From Roseomonas marmotae (lineage in GTDB: Bacteria; Pseudomonadota; Alphaproteobacteria; Acetobacterales; Acetobacteraceae), in the NCBI RefSeq assembly GCF_017654485.1, contig NZ_CP061091.1, positions 124,001 to 188,000 on the forward strand: 64,000 nucleotides of DNA. Direction: 5' to 3'. This document shows positions 29,173 through 38,519 of this stretch, in pieces; position 1 is the first letter of the stretch; every line of letters begins with the position of its first letter. A program made the translations under genes and the position numbers. Under the pieces are notes generated by a model. The model did not search any database. It was not told the origin of the DNA and saw nothing but the letters and a program-made list of their open reading frames with translations.

Positions 29173-30648
29173 CTAGAGCTGCGCCTCCACCGGCAGCCAT
29201 TCCACCGCCCGCGCCAGTATCCGCCGCGCCAGCGGCGCCTCCGGCTCATGCGGCGTGGTGGTCTCGTCGTCCGTCCAGAACAGCTTCCGGCCGCGTTTCC
29301 AGACGCGGTAGCTGCGGTCGGGCTCGGTCAGGCGGCGGTGCTCGGCATGGATCTGCCGGGCCAGGACGCCATGGTGGACGAAGGCGCCCATCTCCGTGTT
29401 CAGCCGGGCGCTGCGGGGGTCGAGGTTGAAGGAGCCGACGAAGACATGCTCGCCATCGACCGCCAGGGCCTTGGTATGCAGGCTGGCGCCCTTGGAGCCG
29501 AAGACGCCGCCGTTGCGCTTCGTGGTCCGCTTCAGCTCGAACAGCGTGACGCCCAGCGCCAGCAGGCGGGGCCGGTAGCGGGCATAGCCGGCATGGACGG
29601 CCACCACATCGGTCGCCGCCAGGGAATTGGTGACCACCGTCACCTTCACGCCGCGCCGCACCAGCGTCTCGAACAGTTCCAGCCCGCCCTCGCCCGGCAC
29701 GAAATAGGGGGAGACGACCAGCGCCTCCCGGCGCGCCGCCAGCAGCGCATCGGCGATGGCCGGGGCCATGCAGCCCGCCACGCCGCGCCCCTTGGCCTTG
29801 GCGGGCGGGTCGGCCAGAACGCGCACGGCGCCATCCGCCGGCAGCAGCGCGACCTCGGACAGGGAGGCGCGGGTACGTGCCAGCTCCTTCAGATAGGGGC
29901 GCGCGGTCTCTTCGCGCGGGGTGTCCTCCAGCCGGGCCCGCACGGCGGCCAGCGCGGCCTCGCTCAGGTCGCGGCCGGCGCGGAACTGCTCCACCGGCAC
30001 CGCCAGGCTGCTGGACCAGTAGCTGTCGAACACCGCCTGGGCCTGGGAGGCGGCCTCCCCGGCGATCAGCAGGTCCAGGTCACGGAAGTTGAAGTCGCCG
30101 GCGGCGTCGAAATAGGCGTCCGAGATGTTGCGGCCGCCGACCAGCGCCACCTTGCCATCGGCCACCCAGCACTTGTTGTGCATGCGGTGGTTGAGGTGCC
30201 AGCCGCCGAGCGCGAATTCCAGCGCCAGCCCGACCTGGCCCAGGAAGCGGAAGCGGCGGGTGTTGAACAGCCGCACCTCGATCCGTGGATGGGCGGAGAG
30301 CGTGGCCAGCAGCGCCTCGCCCGTGAGGGCGTAGCTGTCGTCCAGCAGCAGCCGCACGCGCACGCCCCGGTCGGCGGCGTGCAGCGCCTCGCGCGCCATC
30401 AGCCGCCCCGTGATGTCTTCCATCCAGGTGTAGTATTGCAGGTCCAGCGTGCGGCCGGCGGCGCGGGCGATGCTGGCGCGGCTCATGAAGGCCCCCAGCC
30501 CCAGCGGGATCAGGCTGACGCCGGTGCGCGCCCCCGCCTGCGCCAGGGCCTGTTCCACCAGCCCGTCCAGGGCCGATGCGCGCGGCCCGGCCGCGGCGGC
30601 CACCGGGGCCGGCGGCGCGAGAGCAGGGGGCTGGAGGGCGATGCTCAT
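29173..30648 (-). CDS. Phospholipase D-like (cardiolipin synthase-type) protein
   Basis: 491 aa with two HKD motifs: HNKCWVADGKVALVGGRNI (~residue 155) and HTKALAVDGEHVFVGSFNLD (~395). Other conserved parts are LDLQYYTWMEDITGRLM and VSPYFVPGEGGLELFETLV. There is no transmembrane segment, unlike classical cardiolipin synthase, so it is closer to the YmdC/ClsC type. Its ATG overlaps the stop of the exo/endonuclease-fold gene upstream by 4 bp, a pairing that suggests joint action on phosphodiesters. Downstream 29038-29172 shows no gene. Confidence 0.9.
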   Translation of the reverse strand: MSIALQPPALAPPAPVAAAAGPRASALDGLVEQALAQAGARTGVSLIPLGLGAFMSRASIARAAGRTLDLQYYTWMEDITGRLMAREALHAADRGVRVRLLLDDSYALTGEALLATLSAHPRIEVRLFNTRRFRFLGQVGLALEFALGGWHLNHRMHNKCWVADGKVALVGGRNISDAYFDAAGDFNFRDLDLLIAGEAASQAQAVFDSYWSSSLAVPVEQFRAGRDLSEAALAAVRARLEDTPREETARPYLKELARTRASLSEVALLPADGAVRVLADPPAKAKGRGVAGCMAPAIADALLAARREALVVSPYFVPGEGGLELFETLVRRGVKVTVVTNSLAATDVVAVHAGYARYRPRLLALGVTLFELKRTTKRNGGVFGSKGASLHTKALAVDGEHVFVGSFNLDPRSARLNTEMGAFVHHGVLARQIHAEHRRLTEPDRSYRVWKRGRKLFWTDDETTTPHEPEAPLARRILARAVEWLPVEAQL

Positions 30649-31451
30649 GCCGCGACGGCCTCGATCTGCTGGGCCGGCAGGGCGGCGGCGGTCGAGAGAT
30701 CCAGCCGCGCCTTCAGCGGCAGATGGTCGGAGGCGACGCGCGCCAGCGGCGTATCATGCGCCTGCACCTGCTGCACCAGCCCGCGCGGCCAGCCGAGGAT
30801 GCGGTCCAGCGCCAGGACCGGCAGGCGGGAGGGGAAGCTGGCGGGACCGAAGGCCAGGCTGCCGAAGACCGGCTCCAGCAGCCGGAGGGAGGAGCGGCGG
30901 CCCGGACGCCATTCATTCAGGTCGCCCATCATGAGCGTGGGCATGGGGCCGCCACGGGCGATGGCCTCCAGGATGGCGGCGCCCTGGCGCATGCGGCAGC
31001 GGCGCAGCAGCCCGAAATGCGCGGCCACCACGCGGAGCTGGCCGGCGGGCAGCTCCAGCTCGGCGATCACGGCGCCGCGCGGCTCGGCGCCCGGCAGGGC
31101 CAGGCGCTGCACCCGCACCAGGCTGCCGCGCCGCACCAGCAGGGCATTACCGTGCCAGCCATGGCCATCCGGCAGGCGGGAGATGGGCAGCAGGGAGAGG
31201 CCGTGGTCGCGCAGCGTATCGGTATCCAGCAGCCCGACGCGGCGCCCGAAGCGCTTGTCGGCCTCCTGCACCGCGACGATGTCGGGGTCCATCTCGGCGA
31301 TGACGCGGGCGACCCGGTGCGGATCGAAGCGGCGGTCCACGCCGACGCATTTATGGACGTTGTAAGACGCGACGGTGAGTTCGCTGCCAGCGGCATCCCG
31401 GGCGGGCGCTCCGCGGGACCTCTTCTGGGTATGCTCGGACTCCGCGGCCAT
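30645..31451 (-). CDS. Endonuclease/exonuclease/phosphatase family protein
   Basis: 268 aa from ATG 31451, which has GGAG 7 nt upstream. EEP fold motifs are TVASYNVHKCVGVD, DPDIVAVQEADKRFGRR, VVAAHFGLLRRCR, LMMGDLNEWRPG and the terminal VASDHLPLKARL. These provide the Asn, Glu, His, Asp-Asn and Asp-His of the metal site. Substrate is unknown: DNA, inositol phosphate or sphingolipid head groups are all possible in this superfamily. Coupled by ATGA to the phospholipase D-like gene. Confidence 0.88.
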   Translation of the reverse strand: MAAESEHTQKRSRGAPARDAAGSELTVASYNVHKCVGVDRRFDPHRVARVIAEMDPDIVAVQEADKRFGRRVGLLDTDTLRDHGLSLLPISRLPDGHGWHGNALLVRRGSLVRVQRLALPGAEPRGAVIAELELPAGQLRVVAAHFGLLRRCRMRQGAAILEAIARGGPMPTLMMGDLNEWRPGRRSSLRLLEPVFGSLAFGPASFPSRLPVLALDRILGWPRGLVQQVQAHDTPLARVASDHLPLKARLDLSTAAALPAQQIEAVAA

Positions 31452-31677
31452 GAGCTGCTCCGGAACCTCCATGCTGCGGCTAGGGCGCCGCGCGGATCTG
31501 CCGGCACCATGGCCGAATTTAGGGACCAGCGGCAGGCGATCCAAGCTTGGCGCGGGGATGGCCGGAGGGTGGCTGGGTTGCGGGCGGCTCGGGTGTGTCA
31601 CAGCCGGAAGAACCCCCGAGGGGCGCGAAGGCTGCACAGCGCGCCCTGAAATCGGCCAAGCCCCAGCAGGCGGGCCT

Positions 31678-33825
31678 TCAGCCCAGGCGGATCACCCGCT
31701 CGGCCACGGCCAGGCTGGAGGGGCGGTGGGCGATCAGCACCCTCGTCATGGGCAGCTGGCGGATGGCGTCGTTGATGCGGGCCTCGGTCGCCTCGTCCAG
31801 GTGGCTGGTGGCCTCGTCCAGCAGCAGGATGGCGGGGCGGCGGTAGAGCGCGCGGGCCAGCACCACCCGCTGCCGCTGCCCGCCCGAGAGGGTGCTGCCC
31901 ATGTCGCCGACGCGGGTGGCATAGCCCATGGGCATGCGCAGGATATCGGCGTGGATGGCGGCGATATCGGCCACCAGCTGCAGCCAGTGCTCGTCGGGGT
32001 TGGGGTCGAAGCCGGCGATGTTCTCGGCGATGGAGCCGGCGAAGAGGCGGTCGTCCTGCAGCACGCAGCCGACCCGCTGGCGATGCGCGGCGGGGCCGAG
32101 GGTGGAGAGCGGGACGCCATCCACCAGCACCTGGCCCGAGGTCGGCGGGATCAGCCCGGCCATGATGCGCAGCAGGGTGGACTTGCCGCAGCCCGAGGGG
32201 CCGGCGACGCCGATGCAGGCGCCGGCCGGGATGTCCTCGCTCAGCCCGGCGATGATCTCGGGGTCGTTGTCGGCATAGCGGAAGCGGATGCCACGCAGCG
32301 CCATGGCGGCGGCCTCGGCGGCGGCAGCCTGGGCGGCGGGCGGCCGGGCCAGGGCGGGCGCCGGCAGGGCCGGGTTGCCCTCCCCTCCCCCCACCGGCTC
32401 GGGCGTGGCCAGGGCGATATCGGCCAGCCGCTCCCCGTGCAGGGAGAGCATCCGCAGGTCCAGCAAGGTATCGACGAAGCCGTTCACCCGGCTGGTGAAC
32501 TGGTCCTGGAAGGCCAGGAAGGCGATCAGCATGCCCACCGACATCTGCCCCGCCAGCACGGCCCGCGCGCCCAGCCAGATGATCAGGATGCGGTCCAGCC
32601 CGAACAGCGCCTGGGCGGCGGCGGTATAGCCGATGCCGAATTTCTCCAGCCGCATGGCGGCGCCGACGCGCTCCACCAGGTGGTTGATCCAGACGGCGCG
32701 GCGGCGCGGCTCCAGGTTCAGCGCCTTCAGGCTCGCCATGCCCCGGGCGCTTTCCATGAAGTGGGAATTCTCCTGCGCCTCATGGATGATCGCCTCCTCC
32801 GACAGCAGGCGGAAGGGACGCCAGACGGCCAGCCGCAGCGCCAGGTAGAGCGCCAGCGCCGCCAGGGCCACCAGCGCCAGCCAGCCGCCATAGAGCGCCA
32901 TCATGGCCAGCAGGGCGATGGCCATGACGCCATCCAGCAGCGCCAGCACGGCGCGCGTCGTCAGCACATCCCGCACCTGGTCCAGCGAATGGAAGCGGGA
33001 GACGATGTCGCCCACATGCCGCTTCTCGAAGAAGTCCAGCGGCAGGCGCATCAGCTGGTCGAAGAGGCTGACCTTCCATTGCAGCACCAGGCTGGAGCCG
33101 AAGATCATGGCGGCCCAGGAGCGGGCGAAGCGCGAGCCCACCTCCAGCAGCAGCAGCACGACCATGCCCAGCGCGATCAGCGTCAGCAGGTCGTAGTCGC
33201 CGGCCACCACCACCTCGTCGACCACGAGCTGGAAGGCGATGGGCATGGCGATGACCGCCAGCTCCATCAGCAGGGAGAGCGCCAGCACCTGCGCCATCGC
33301 CCGCCCCAGCCCCACGGTGCGGCGGAGCATGGCCATCAGGCTGAGGCGCGCGCGCTCCTCGCCCTTCTGGAAGCCCTCGGCCGGCCAAGCCTCCAGCGCC
33401 ACGCCGGTGAAGCGGCGGGAGATTTCCTGCAAGGAGAGCCGCCGGCGGCCGATGGCGGGGTCGTGGATGACGGCGCCGCGCGGCGTCAGGCGCGCCAGCA
33501 CCACGAAATGGTTCTGGTCCCAGTGCAGGATGCAGGGCAGGCGCAGCTTGCGCAGGTCCGCCATCTCCAGCCGCAGGGCGCGCGTCGCCAGCCCCATGCG
33601 GCCGCCGACGCCCACCAGGTCCCGCAGCGACATGCCCTTCAGCGAGGTGGCGAAGCGCCGCCGCATGGCCGCCAGATCCACCCGCTGTCCATGATGGCTG
33701 GCCAGCATCGCGAGGCAGGCCAGCCCGCATTCGGCGGCCTCGGACTGGATGACCACGGGCATCGGCCCGCGCCCGCCGCCCAGCCGGTCCAGCAGGGCGG
33801 TGACGGCGGTGGTGGCGCCGCTCAC
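31678..33825 (-). CDS. Peptidase-containing ABC exporter (C39; RaxB/CvaB type)
   Basis: 715 aa. The C39 peptidase is at ~20-150: VVIQSEAAECGLACLAMLA holds the oxyanion Gln and catalytic Cys, then DQNHFVVLARL the His and HDPAIG the Asp, so it looks active. Six helices span ~165-450 (LALSLLMELAVIAMPIAFQL etc.). The ATPase has GPSGCGKST, LSGGQRQRVVLARAL and ILLLDEATSHLD. Such exporters cut double-glycine leaders while secreting the peptide. The GTG start overlaps the HlyD stop (GTGA). A matching double-glycine precursor lies divergently at 35484. Spacer 31452-31677 before the next gene is empty. Confidence 0.93.
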   Translation of the reverse strand: MSGATTAVTALLDRLGGGRGPMPVVIQSEAAECGLACLAMLASHHGQRVDLAAMRRRFATSLKGMSLRDLVGVGGRMGLATRALRLEMADLRKLRLPCILHWDQNHFVVLARLTPRGAVIHDPAIGRRRLSLQEISRRFTGVALEAWPAEGFQKGEERARLSLMAMLRRTVGLGRAMAQVLALSLLMELAVIAMPIAFQLVVDEVVVAGDYDLLTLIALGMVVLLLLEVGSRFARSWAAMIFGSSLVLQWKVSLFDQLMRLPLDFFEKRHVGDIVSRFHSLDQVRDVLTTRAVLALLDGVMAIALLAMMALYGGWLALVALAALALYLALRLAVWRPFRLLSEEAIIHEAQENSHFMESARGMASLKALNLEPRRRAVWINHLVERVGAAMRLEKFGIGYTAAAQALFGLDRILIIWLGARAVLAGQMSVGMLIAFLAFQDQFTSRVNGFVDTLLDLRMLSLHGERLADIALATPEPVGGGEGNPALPAPALARPPAAQAAAAEAAAMALRGIRFRYADNDPEIIAGLSEDIPAGACIGVAGPSGCGKSTLLRIMAGLIPPTSGQVLVDGVPLSTLGPAAHRQRVGCVLQDDRLFAGSIAENIAGFDPNPDEHWLQLVADIAAIHADILRMPMGYATRVGDMGSTLSGGQRQRVVLARALYRRPAILLLDEATSHLDEATEARINDAIRQLPMTRVLIAHRPSSLAVAERVIRLG

Positions 33826-35192
33826 GCGCGCGGCTCCCGGCGCGCCGTGCCGCCACCGCCGCCGGCCGATAGGGCGCCGCGCAGGCTGTAGAGGGGGTCG
33901 AGCACCCATTGGTAGAGCAGGCGGGATTCGGCCAGGATATGCGCCTCCAGTTGCATGCCGGCCTGCAGCGGCTCGCGCCGCCCATAGGCGGTGACGAAGG
34001 AATGATCCGGCCGTACGGTGATGCGGTAGAGCGAGGGCGCCTGCTGCCGCCCCGCGCCGGCCGAGATCAGCTGCTCCACCTCCTCCGGCCGCAGCGTGGC
34101 GCGGGAGATGACGGAGACGGTGCCGGGGAACTGCCCGAAGCGCTGATAGGGATAGGCCTGGTAGCGCAGCAGCACGCGATCCCCCTCCCGCACGAAGCCG
34201 ATGGCCTCGCTGGGCGCCAGCAGCTGTGCCTCCAGCGGTTCCTCATCCGGCAGGATGGTCAGCAGCGGCGTGCCGGCCGCCACCGTCTGCCCGGCCTGGG
34301 TGATGATGCTGGTGACGATGCCCCCGCGCGGCGCGGTGACGGTGATGGCCCGCTTCGCCTCGGCCTCCGACAGCTGGCGGTCGATGTCGATGATCTGGCG
34401 CTCCAGCTCGCCGGCGCGGGAGGCGGCCTGAAGGTCGAAGCCGGCGAGCTTGTTGCGCGTCTCGGAGATGCGGCCGGCGAGCACGAGGCGCTCGCGCTTG
34501 AGGGATTCCAGCTGGGTCTGCTGGCCGATGTAGTTCTGCAGCCGCGCCTCATAGTCGCGGGAGGTGGCGAGGCCCTGCTGCATGTTGGATCTCTGCCGGT
34601 CCAGCATCTCCGCCAGAAGGGCGGTATTCTCGGTGGCGATGCGGATCTGCTGCTCCACCTGCGCCGCCTCGCGGTCCATGTCGGCGGACTGGATGGCCAG
34701 GCCCTGCTTCTCCAGCCGGTCGATCTCGCCCTGGCGGGCACGTTCCTCGGCCAGGGCCTGACGGCGGCGTCGCAGCAGGTCCAGCACCGCTTCCTGGGTG
34801 GCGCCGGTGGCGGTGGTGCTGTCCAGGCTGAGATCATAGAGCACCTGCCCCTGGCGGACCGATTCGCCCTCCGCCACATGCTGGGCGCGCACCCAGCCGA
34901 TGGTGGGGGCGACGATGCGCGTCAGCCCCTGGGACGGCAGCACGACGCCCTGGACCCTGACGCGCCGCGTGTATTCGCCGAAAGCCATGAAGGCGACCAG
35001 CAGCGCCGTGAGCAGCAGTGCCCCCCAGGCCATCAGCCGCAGCGGCAGGTGGCCGGGCAGCACGGGCTGCCCCAGCCAGGACAGTGCCTGCGCCTCCTGG
35101 AAGTCGCGGCGGAACAAGGATGCGCCGGGGGTCTGTTGCTGCGGAGGCGGCTGCGGGGCTGGGGTGTGATGAGGAGGATGGCCTTCCGGCAT
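33822..35192 (-). CDS. HlyD family periplasmic adaptor
   Basis: 456 aa. A Pro/Gln-rich cytoplasmic start is followed by one helix (LMAWGALLLTALLVAFMAFG) and a lipoyl half (VVLPSQGLTRIVAPTIGWVR). A long alpha-hairpin coiled coil spans ~110-270, then the second lipoyl half (ITVTAPRGGIVTSIITQAGQ) and beta domain follow. It matches CvaA/RaxA-type adaptors working with C39 exporters. ATG 35192 has GGAAGAGG just upstream. It is the first gene of a two-gene operon with the exporter; an outer-membrane TolC-like protein would come from elsewhere. Confidence 0.92.
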   Translation of the reverse strand: MPEGHPPHHTPAPQPPPQQQTPGASLFRRDFQEAQALSWLGQPVLPGHLPLRLMAWGALLLTALLVAFMAFGEYTRRVRVQGVVLPSQGLTRIVAPTIGWVRAQHVAEGESVRQGQVLYDLSLDSTTATGATQEAVLDLLRRRRQALAEERARQGEIDRLEKQGLAIQSADMDREAAQVEQQIRIATENTALLAEMLDRQRSNMQQGLATSRDYEARLQNYIGQQTQLESLKRERLVLAGRISETRNKLAGFDLQAASRAGELERQIIDIDRQLSEAEAKRAITVTAPRGGIVTSIITQAGQTVAAGTPLLTILPDEEPLEAQLLAPSEAIGFVREGDRVLLRYQAYPYQRFGQFPGTVSVISRATLRPEEVEQLISAGAGRQQAPSLYRITVRPDHSFVTAYGRREPLQAGMQLEAHILAESRLLYQWVLDPLYSLRGALSAGGGGGTARREPRA

Positions 35193-35483
35193 CACCTCTT
35201 CCGCCTTCCGTTGCAAAGGGTGCTGCGGGCATGAAGGGGCATCGCCCCGCACCCGTCAATCGACCGGGGATCACAGGGTCTTGTGCGGGAGTCGCGGATT
35301 TCTGAAGAACCCCGGCGGATGCAGGATAGTTCGGGAATCCGGCGGGCACGGTCCTGAAGGCGGCGCAGGCATGGCCATCAATGCGCCGTGATAGGGGCAG
35401 GGTTTTCTTCCGCGTGCCGGCTGCGGCGTATTAGCGTCCCGGCGCCTTCGGGCGTCCCAACACCTTGGCGAGGAACGACCAGC

Positions 35484-35702
35484 ATGACCCAGCCCATGAC
35501 CCATGCCGTGCCTGAGAGTGGCATGCGCGAACTGAACGAGGCGGAGATGGAAGCCGTGGCCGGTGGCCTGTCCTTCGGCAACATCAACATCGGCGGATCG
35601 AATTTCGGCCCGCTGACGGTCAACTGGCAGCAGGCCGGCAACAATGTCGCCGTGGCCTGGAACTACAACGGCCGCACCGGCGGGCTGCGCCTGAAGTTCT
35701 GA
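35484..35702 (+). CDS. Double-glycine leader peptide precursor (class II bacteriocin/microcin-like)
   Basis: 72 aa. ATG 35484 has GAGGAA 10 nt upstream. The leader MRELNEAEMEAVAGG fits the double-glycine consensus: Leu, Glu-Met and Val at the usual spacing before Gly-Gly at residues 27-28. Cleavage would release a 44-residue core (LSFGNINIGG...GGLRLKF) rich in Gly and Asn with Trp48, Trp59 and Tyr61. It has no Cys, so lanthionine or disulfide rings are excluded. The alternating polar/hydrophobic pattern suggests beta structure. The C39 exporter and HlyD genes are divergent and next door. No immunity or tailoring gene is seen. I do not recognise the core; toxin or signal are both possible. Confidence 0.82.
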   Translation: MTQPMTHAVPESGMRELNEAEMEAVAGGLSFGNINIGGSNFGPLTVNWQQAGNNVAVAWNYNGRTGGLRLKF

Positions 35703-35715
35703 GCCCTTCCCGGGC

Positions 35716-35744
35716 GCCGCCGCGGAAGGCCATCCCGCGGCGGC
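35716..35744 (+). terminator. Strong hairpin after the double-glycine peptide gene
   Basis: GCCGCCGCGG (35716-35725) pairs perfectly with CCGCGGCGGC (35735-35744) around a 9 nt loop, 13 bp after the stop. The end of convergent ftsY is 6 bp further on, so it may act in both directions. Confidence 0.65.
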
Positions 35745-35750
35745 CAGGGG

Positions 35751-37274
35751 CTAGTTCAGGCCCAGCAGGGACCTGGAGAAATCCCGTGCCGAGAAGGGGC
35801 GCAGATCGGCCGCCTTCTCGCCCACGCCCACCGCATGCACGGGCAGGCCGAATTCCTGCGCCAGCGCGACGACGATGCCGCCCTTGGCGGAGCCGTCGAG
35901 CTTCGTCACCACCAGGCCGGTGACATTCACCATCTCCGAGAACACCTTGCACTGCTGCGTGGCGTTCTGGCCGGTGGTGGCATCCAGCACCAGCAGCACG
36001 GAATGCGGCGCCGTCGGGTCCACGCGCTGCATCACGCGCACGACCTTGCGCAGCTCCTCCATCAGCGCGGTCTTGTTGTGCAGCCGGCCGGCGGTATCGA
36101 CCAGCAGCACCTCCGTGCCCTTCTGGCGCGCCTGGGTCAGCGCATCGAAGGCCAGGCCGGCCGCATCGGCGCCCTGCTTCGCGGGGGCCACCACGTCGCA
36201 GCCGGTGCGGCTGCCCCAGATCTGCAACTGCTCCACCGCCGCCGCGCGGAAGGTGTCTCCGGCGACGAAGGTGACGCTCCTGCCCGCCTCCCGCCATTGC
36301 TGGCCCAGCTTGGCGATGGTGGTGGTCTTGCCGGTGCCGTTGACGCCGACCACCAGCACCACATGCGGGCGGTGGCTGGCATCCAGCTCCAGCGGCCGGG
36401 CCACGGGGGCCAGGATGGCGGCGATCTCCTCGGCCAGCGCCTCCTTCACCTCCTGGTCCGTCACTTCCTTGCCGAAGCGCGTCTTGCGGAACTGCGTGAC
36501 GATGCGGCCGGCGGCGGAGACGCCGAGATCGGCGGTGATCAGCGCCTCCTCCAGCTCCTCCAGCGCCTCATCGTCCAGGCGCCGCTTCACGAAGAGGCCC
36601 GTCAGACCATCGGTCAGCCGGGCGGTGGAGCGGGAGAGGCCGGCGCGCAGGCGCCCGAACCAGCCGGTGCGGGGTTCCTCCTCCGCCACGGCGGCCGTGG
36701 GTTCAGGCTCCGGTTCAGGCTCCAGCCTGTCCAGGAAGCCGGGCGGCAGGGGCTCGGTCAGTTCCGGCTCGAAGGCCCGTGCCTCGGTGGCGGGGGGTTC
36801 GGGCTCGGAGGGCGCAGGGGGCGGCACCTCCGCCGGCGTGCCGGGTTGCGGCACGGGGGCCGGCCTCTCGGCGGGGCTGGGCTGCCAGCCCGGCGGCAGG
36901 CTGGAGGGGGGCGTTTCCGGCGCCGGCTGCTCGGCCGGGGCGGGCGTCGAGACCGGGCTCGGCGCCGGGGCCGGGATCTCGGCCGGAGCGGGCGACACCT
37001 CCGGCAACTGGCGCGGCGGCAGTTCGGTGGGCGGGCGCGGCAGGTCGCCGGGCGGGAGAGCGGAGCGGGTCTCCTCCGGTGCCGGGGGCATGGGGGCGTT
37101 TTCCGGCCGCAGCGGCGGCGGCGGGGCCTCGGGCTCCGGCGGCGGGCTGCGGGTTTCCTCCGGCGCGGGGGCGGCCGCGGCGGGGTGGGACTCGGCGGCG
37201 GGGGCCTGCTCCTCCGGCTTCTCCGTCTCGGTGGGGCGGCCGGTCAGCTTGGCCCAGAGATCACGCAGCGCCAT
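35751..37274 (-). CDS. ftsY: Signal recognition particle receptor FtsY
   Basis: 507 aa SRP GTPase that docks ribosome-nascent-chain complexes at the membrane. The NG domain (~215-507) has GVNGTGKTTTIAKLGQQW (P-loop), DTFRAAAVEQLQIWG, LLVDTAGRLHNKTALMEELR, TKLDGSAKGGIVVAL and the terminal GVGEKAADLRPFSARDF. The N-terminal ~200 residues are an extreme Pro/Glu/Ala-rich A domain, much longer than its counterpart in many bacteria. It starts 3 nt after the mtaB stop, so both are likely co-transcribed from dapF. Confidence 0.97.
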   Translation of the reverse strand: MALRDLWAKLTGRPTETEKPEEQAPAAESHPAAAAPAPEETRSPPPEPEAPPPPLRPENAPMPPAPEETRSALPPGDLPRPPTELPPRQLPEVSPAPAEIPAPAPSPVSTPAPAEQPAPETPPSSLPPGWQPSPAERPAPVPQPGTPAEVPPPAPSEPEPPATEARAFEPELTEPLPPGFLDRLEPEPEPEPTAAVAEEEPRTGWFGRLRAGLSRSTARLTDGLTGLFVKRRLDDEALEELEEALITADLGVSAAGRIVTQFRKTRFGKEVTDQEVKEALAEEIAAILAPVARPLELDASHRPHVVLVVGVNGTGKTTTIAKLGQQWREAGRSVTFVAGDTFRAAAVEQLQIWGSRTGCDVVAPAKQGADAAGLAFDALTQARQKGTEVLLVDTAGRLHNKTALMEELRKVVRVMQRVDPTAPHSVLLVLDATTGQNATQQCKVFSEMVNVTGLVVTKLDGSAKGGIVVALAQEFGLPVHAVGVGEKAADLRPFSARDFSRSLLGLN

Positions 37275-37277
37275 GGC

Positions 37278-38519
37278 TCAGGCCGCCTCGGCCAGCAGGC
37301 CGCGCGCATCGGCGCCGGTCACGCGGGCGCGGACGACCCGGCCGCGCGGGCCGCTGCCCCGGACGAGGCGGATGGCGCAGAAATGCTCGGTATGGCCGGC
37401 ATCGGGACGTTCCAGCAGCACGGCTTCCTCCTGGCCCATACGGGCGGCGTAGAATTCCTGGGTCGCCTCGGCGCCGATGGCGCGCAGGCGGGCGGCGCGT
37501 TGCCGCCGCAGGACGGTGGGCAGTTGCGGCATCCGGGCGGCGGGGGTGCCCGGCCTCTCCGAATAGGGGAATACGTGCAGGAAGTGCAGCCCGGCCTCCC
37601 GCACGAGCGCCGCCATCTCCTCGAACTGCGCCTCGGTTTCGGTCGGGAAGCCGGCGATCAGGTCGGCCCCCAGCGCGATTCCCGGGCGCAGCGCGCGGGC
37701 GCGGGCGGCGGCGGCCAGGGCATCCGCCCGGCTGTGGCGCCGCTTCATGCGCTTCAGGATGAGGTCCGCGCCATGCTGGAGGGAGAGGTGCAGGTGCGGC
37801 ATCAGCCTTGGCTCCTCCCCGATCAGGCGCCAGAGGTCCTCGTCGATGGCGGCGGGGTCGATGGAGGAGAGGCGCAGCCGCGGCAGTTCCGGCACCAGGG
37901 CCAGCAGCCGGCGGATCATCTGGCCCAGCGTTGGGCTGCCTGGCAGGTCGGGGCCGTAGCTGGCGATATCGACGCCGGTCAGCACCACCTCCCGGTAGCC
38001 GGCCTCCACCGCCGCCCGCACCTGCCGCACCACCGCGCCCATGGGGGCGGAACGCGAGGGGCCGCGCCCGAAGGGGATGACGCAGAAGGTGCAGCGGTGG
38101 TCGCAGCCCTGCTGCACCTCGATCAGCGCCCGCGCCCGGCCGGTGAATTCGGTGACGGGATGCGCGGCCACGCCGCGCGCTTCCATGATGTCGGAGACCG
38201 GGGCGGCGGGGGCGCCGGGCGCCCAGGCCTCGGGCTTCAGCTTGTCGGCATTGCCGATGACGCGGGCGACGCCCGGCAGCGCACCCCAGCGCGAAGGCGC
38301 GATCTGCGCCGCGCAGCCGGTGACGATGATCGGCACCCCCGGCCGTTCCCGCGCGATGCGGCGGATGGCCTGGGCGGCCTGCTTCTCGGCCTCGGCCGTG
38401 ACGGCGCAGGTATTGACCAGCACCGTCTCCGCATGGCCGGCGCGGGTGGCGAGGTCGCGCATCGCCTCGCCCTCATAGGTATTGAGGCGGCAGCCGAAGC
38501 TCAGGACCTCCACCGTCAT
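37278..38519 (-). CDS. mtaB: tRNA t6A37 methylthiotransferase MtaB
   Basis: 413 aa. The N-terminal UPF0004 domain has SFGCRLNTYEGEAM, LVNTCAVTAEAEKQA and IIVTGCAAQ (three Cys for one [4Fe-4S]). The radical-SAM core has QQGCDHRCTFCVIPFGRG (CxxxCxxC), LTGVDIASYGPDLP, LHLSLQHGADLILKRMKRRH and DLIAGFPTETEAQFEEM. A C-terminal TRAM domain ends the protein. It converts t6A to ms2t6A at position 37 of ANN-decoding tRNAs. ATG 38519 overlaps the dapF stop by 4 bp. Confidence 0.94.
   Translation of the reverse strand: MTVEVLSFGCRLNTYEGEAMRDLATRAGHAETVLVNTCAVTAEAEKQAAQAIRRIARERPGVPIIVTGCAAQIAPSRWGALPGVARVIGNADKLKPEAWAPGAPAAPVSDIMEARGVAAHPVTEFTGRARALIEVQQGCDHRCTFCVIPFGRGPSRSAPMGAVVRQVRAAVEAGYREVVLTGVDIASYGPDLPGSPTLGQMIRRLLALVPELPRLRLSSIDPAAIDEDLWRLIGEEPRLMPHLHLSLQHGADLILKRMKRRHSRADALAAAARARALRPGIALGADLIAGFPTETEAQFEEMAALVREAGLHFLHVFPYSERPGTPAARMPQLPTVLRRQRAARLRAIGAEATQEFYAARMGQEEAVLLERPDAGHTEHFCAIRLVRGSGPRGRVVRARVTGADARGLLAEAA

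Noticed and set aside
35400..35440. A promoter for the double-glycine peptide (TATTAG at 35429)
   Set aside because: A -10-like hexamer exists but no convincing -35 at 16-18 bp, so it was not listed as a feature.
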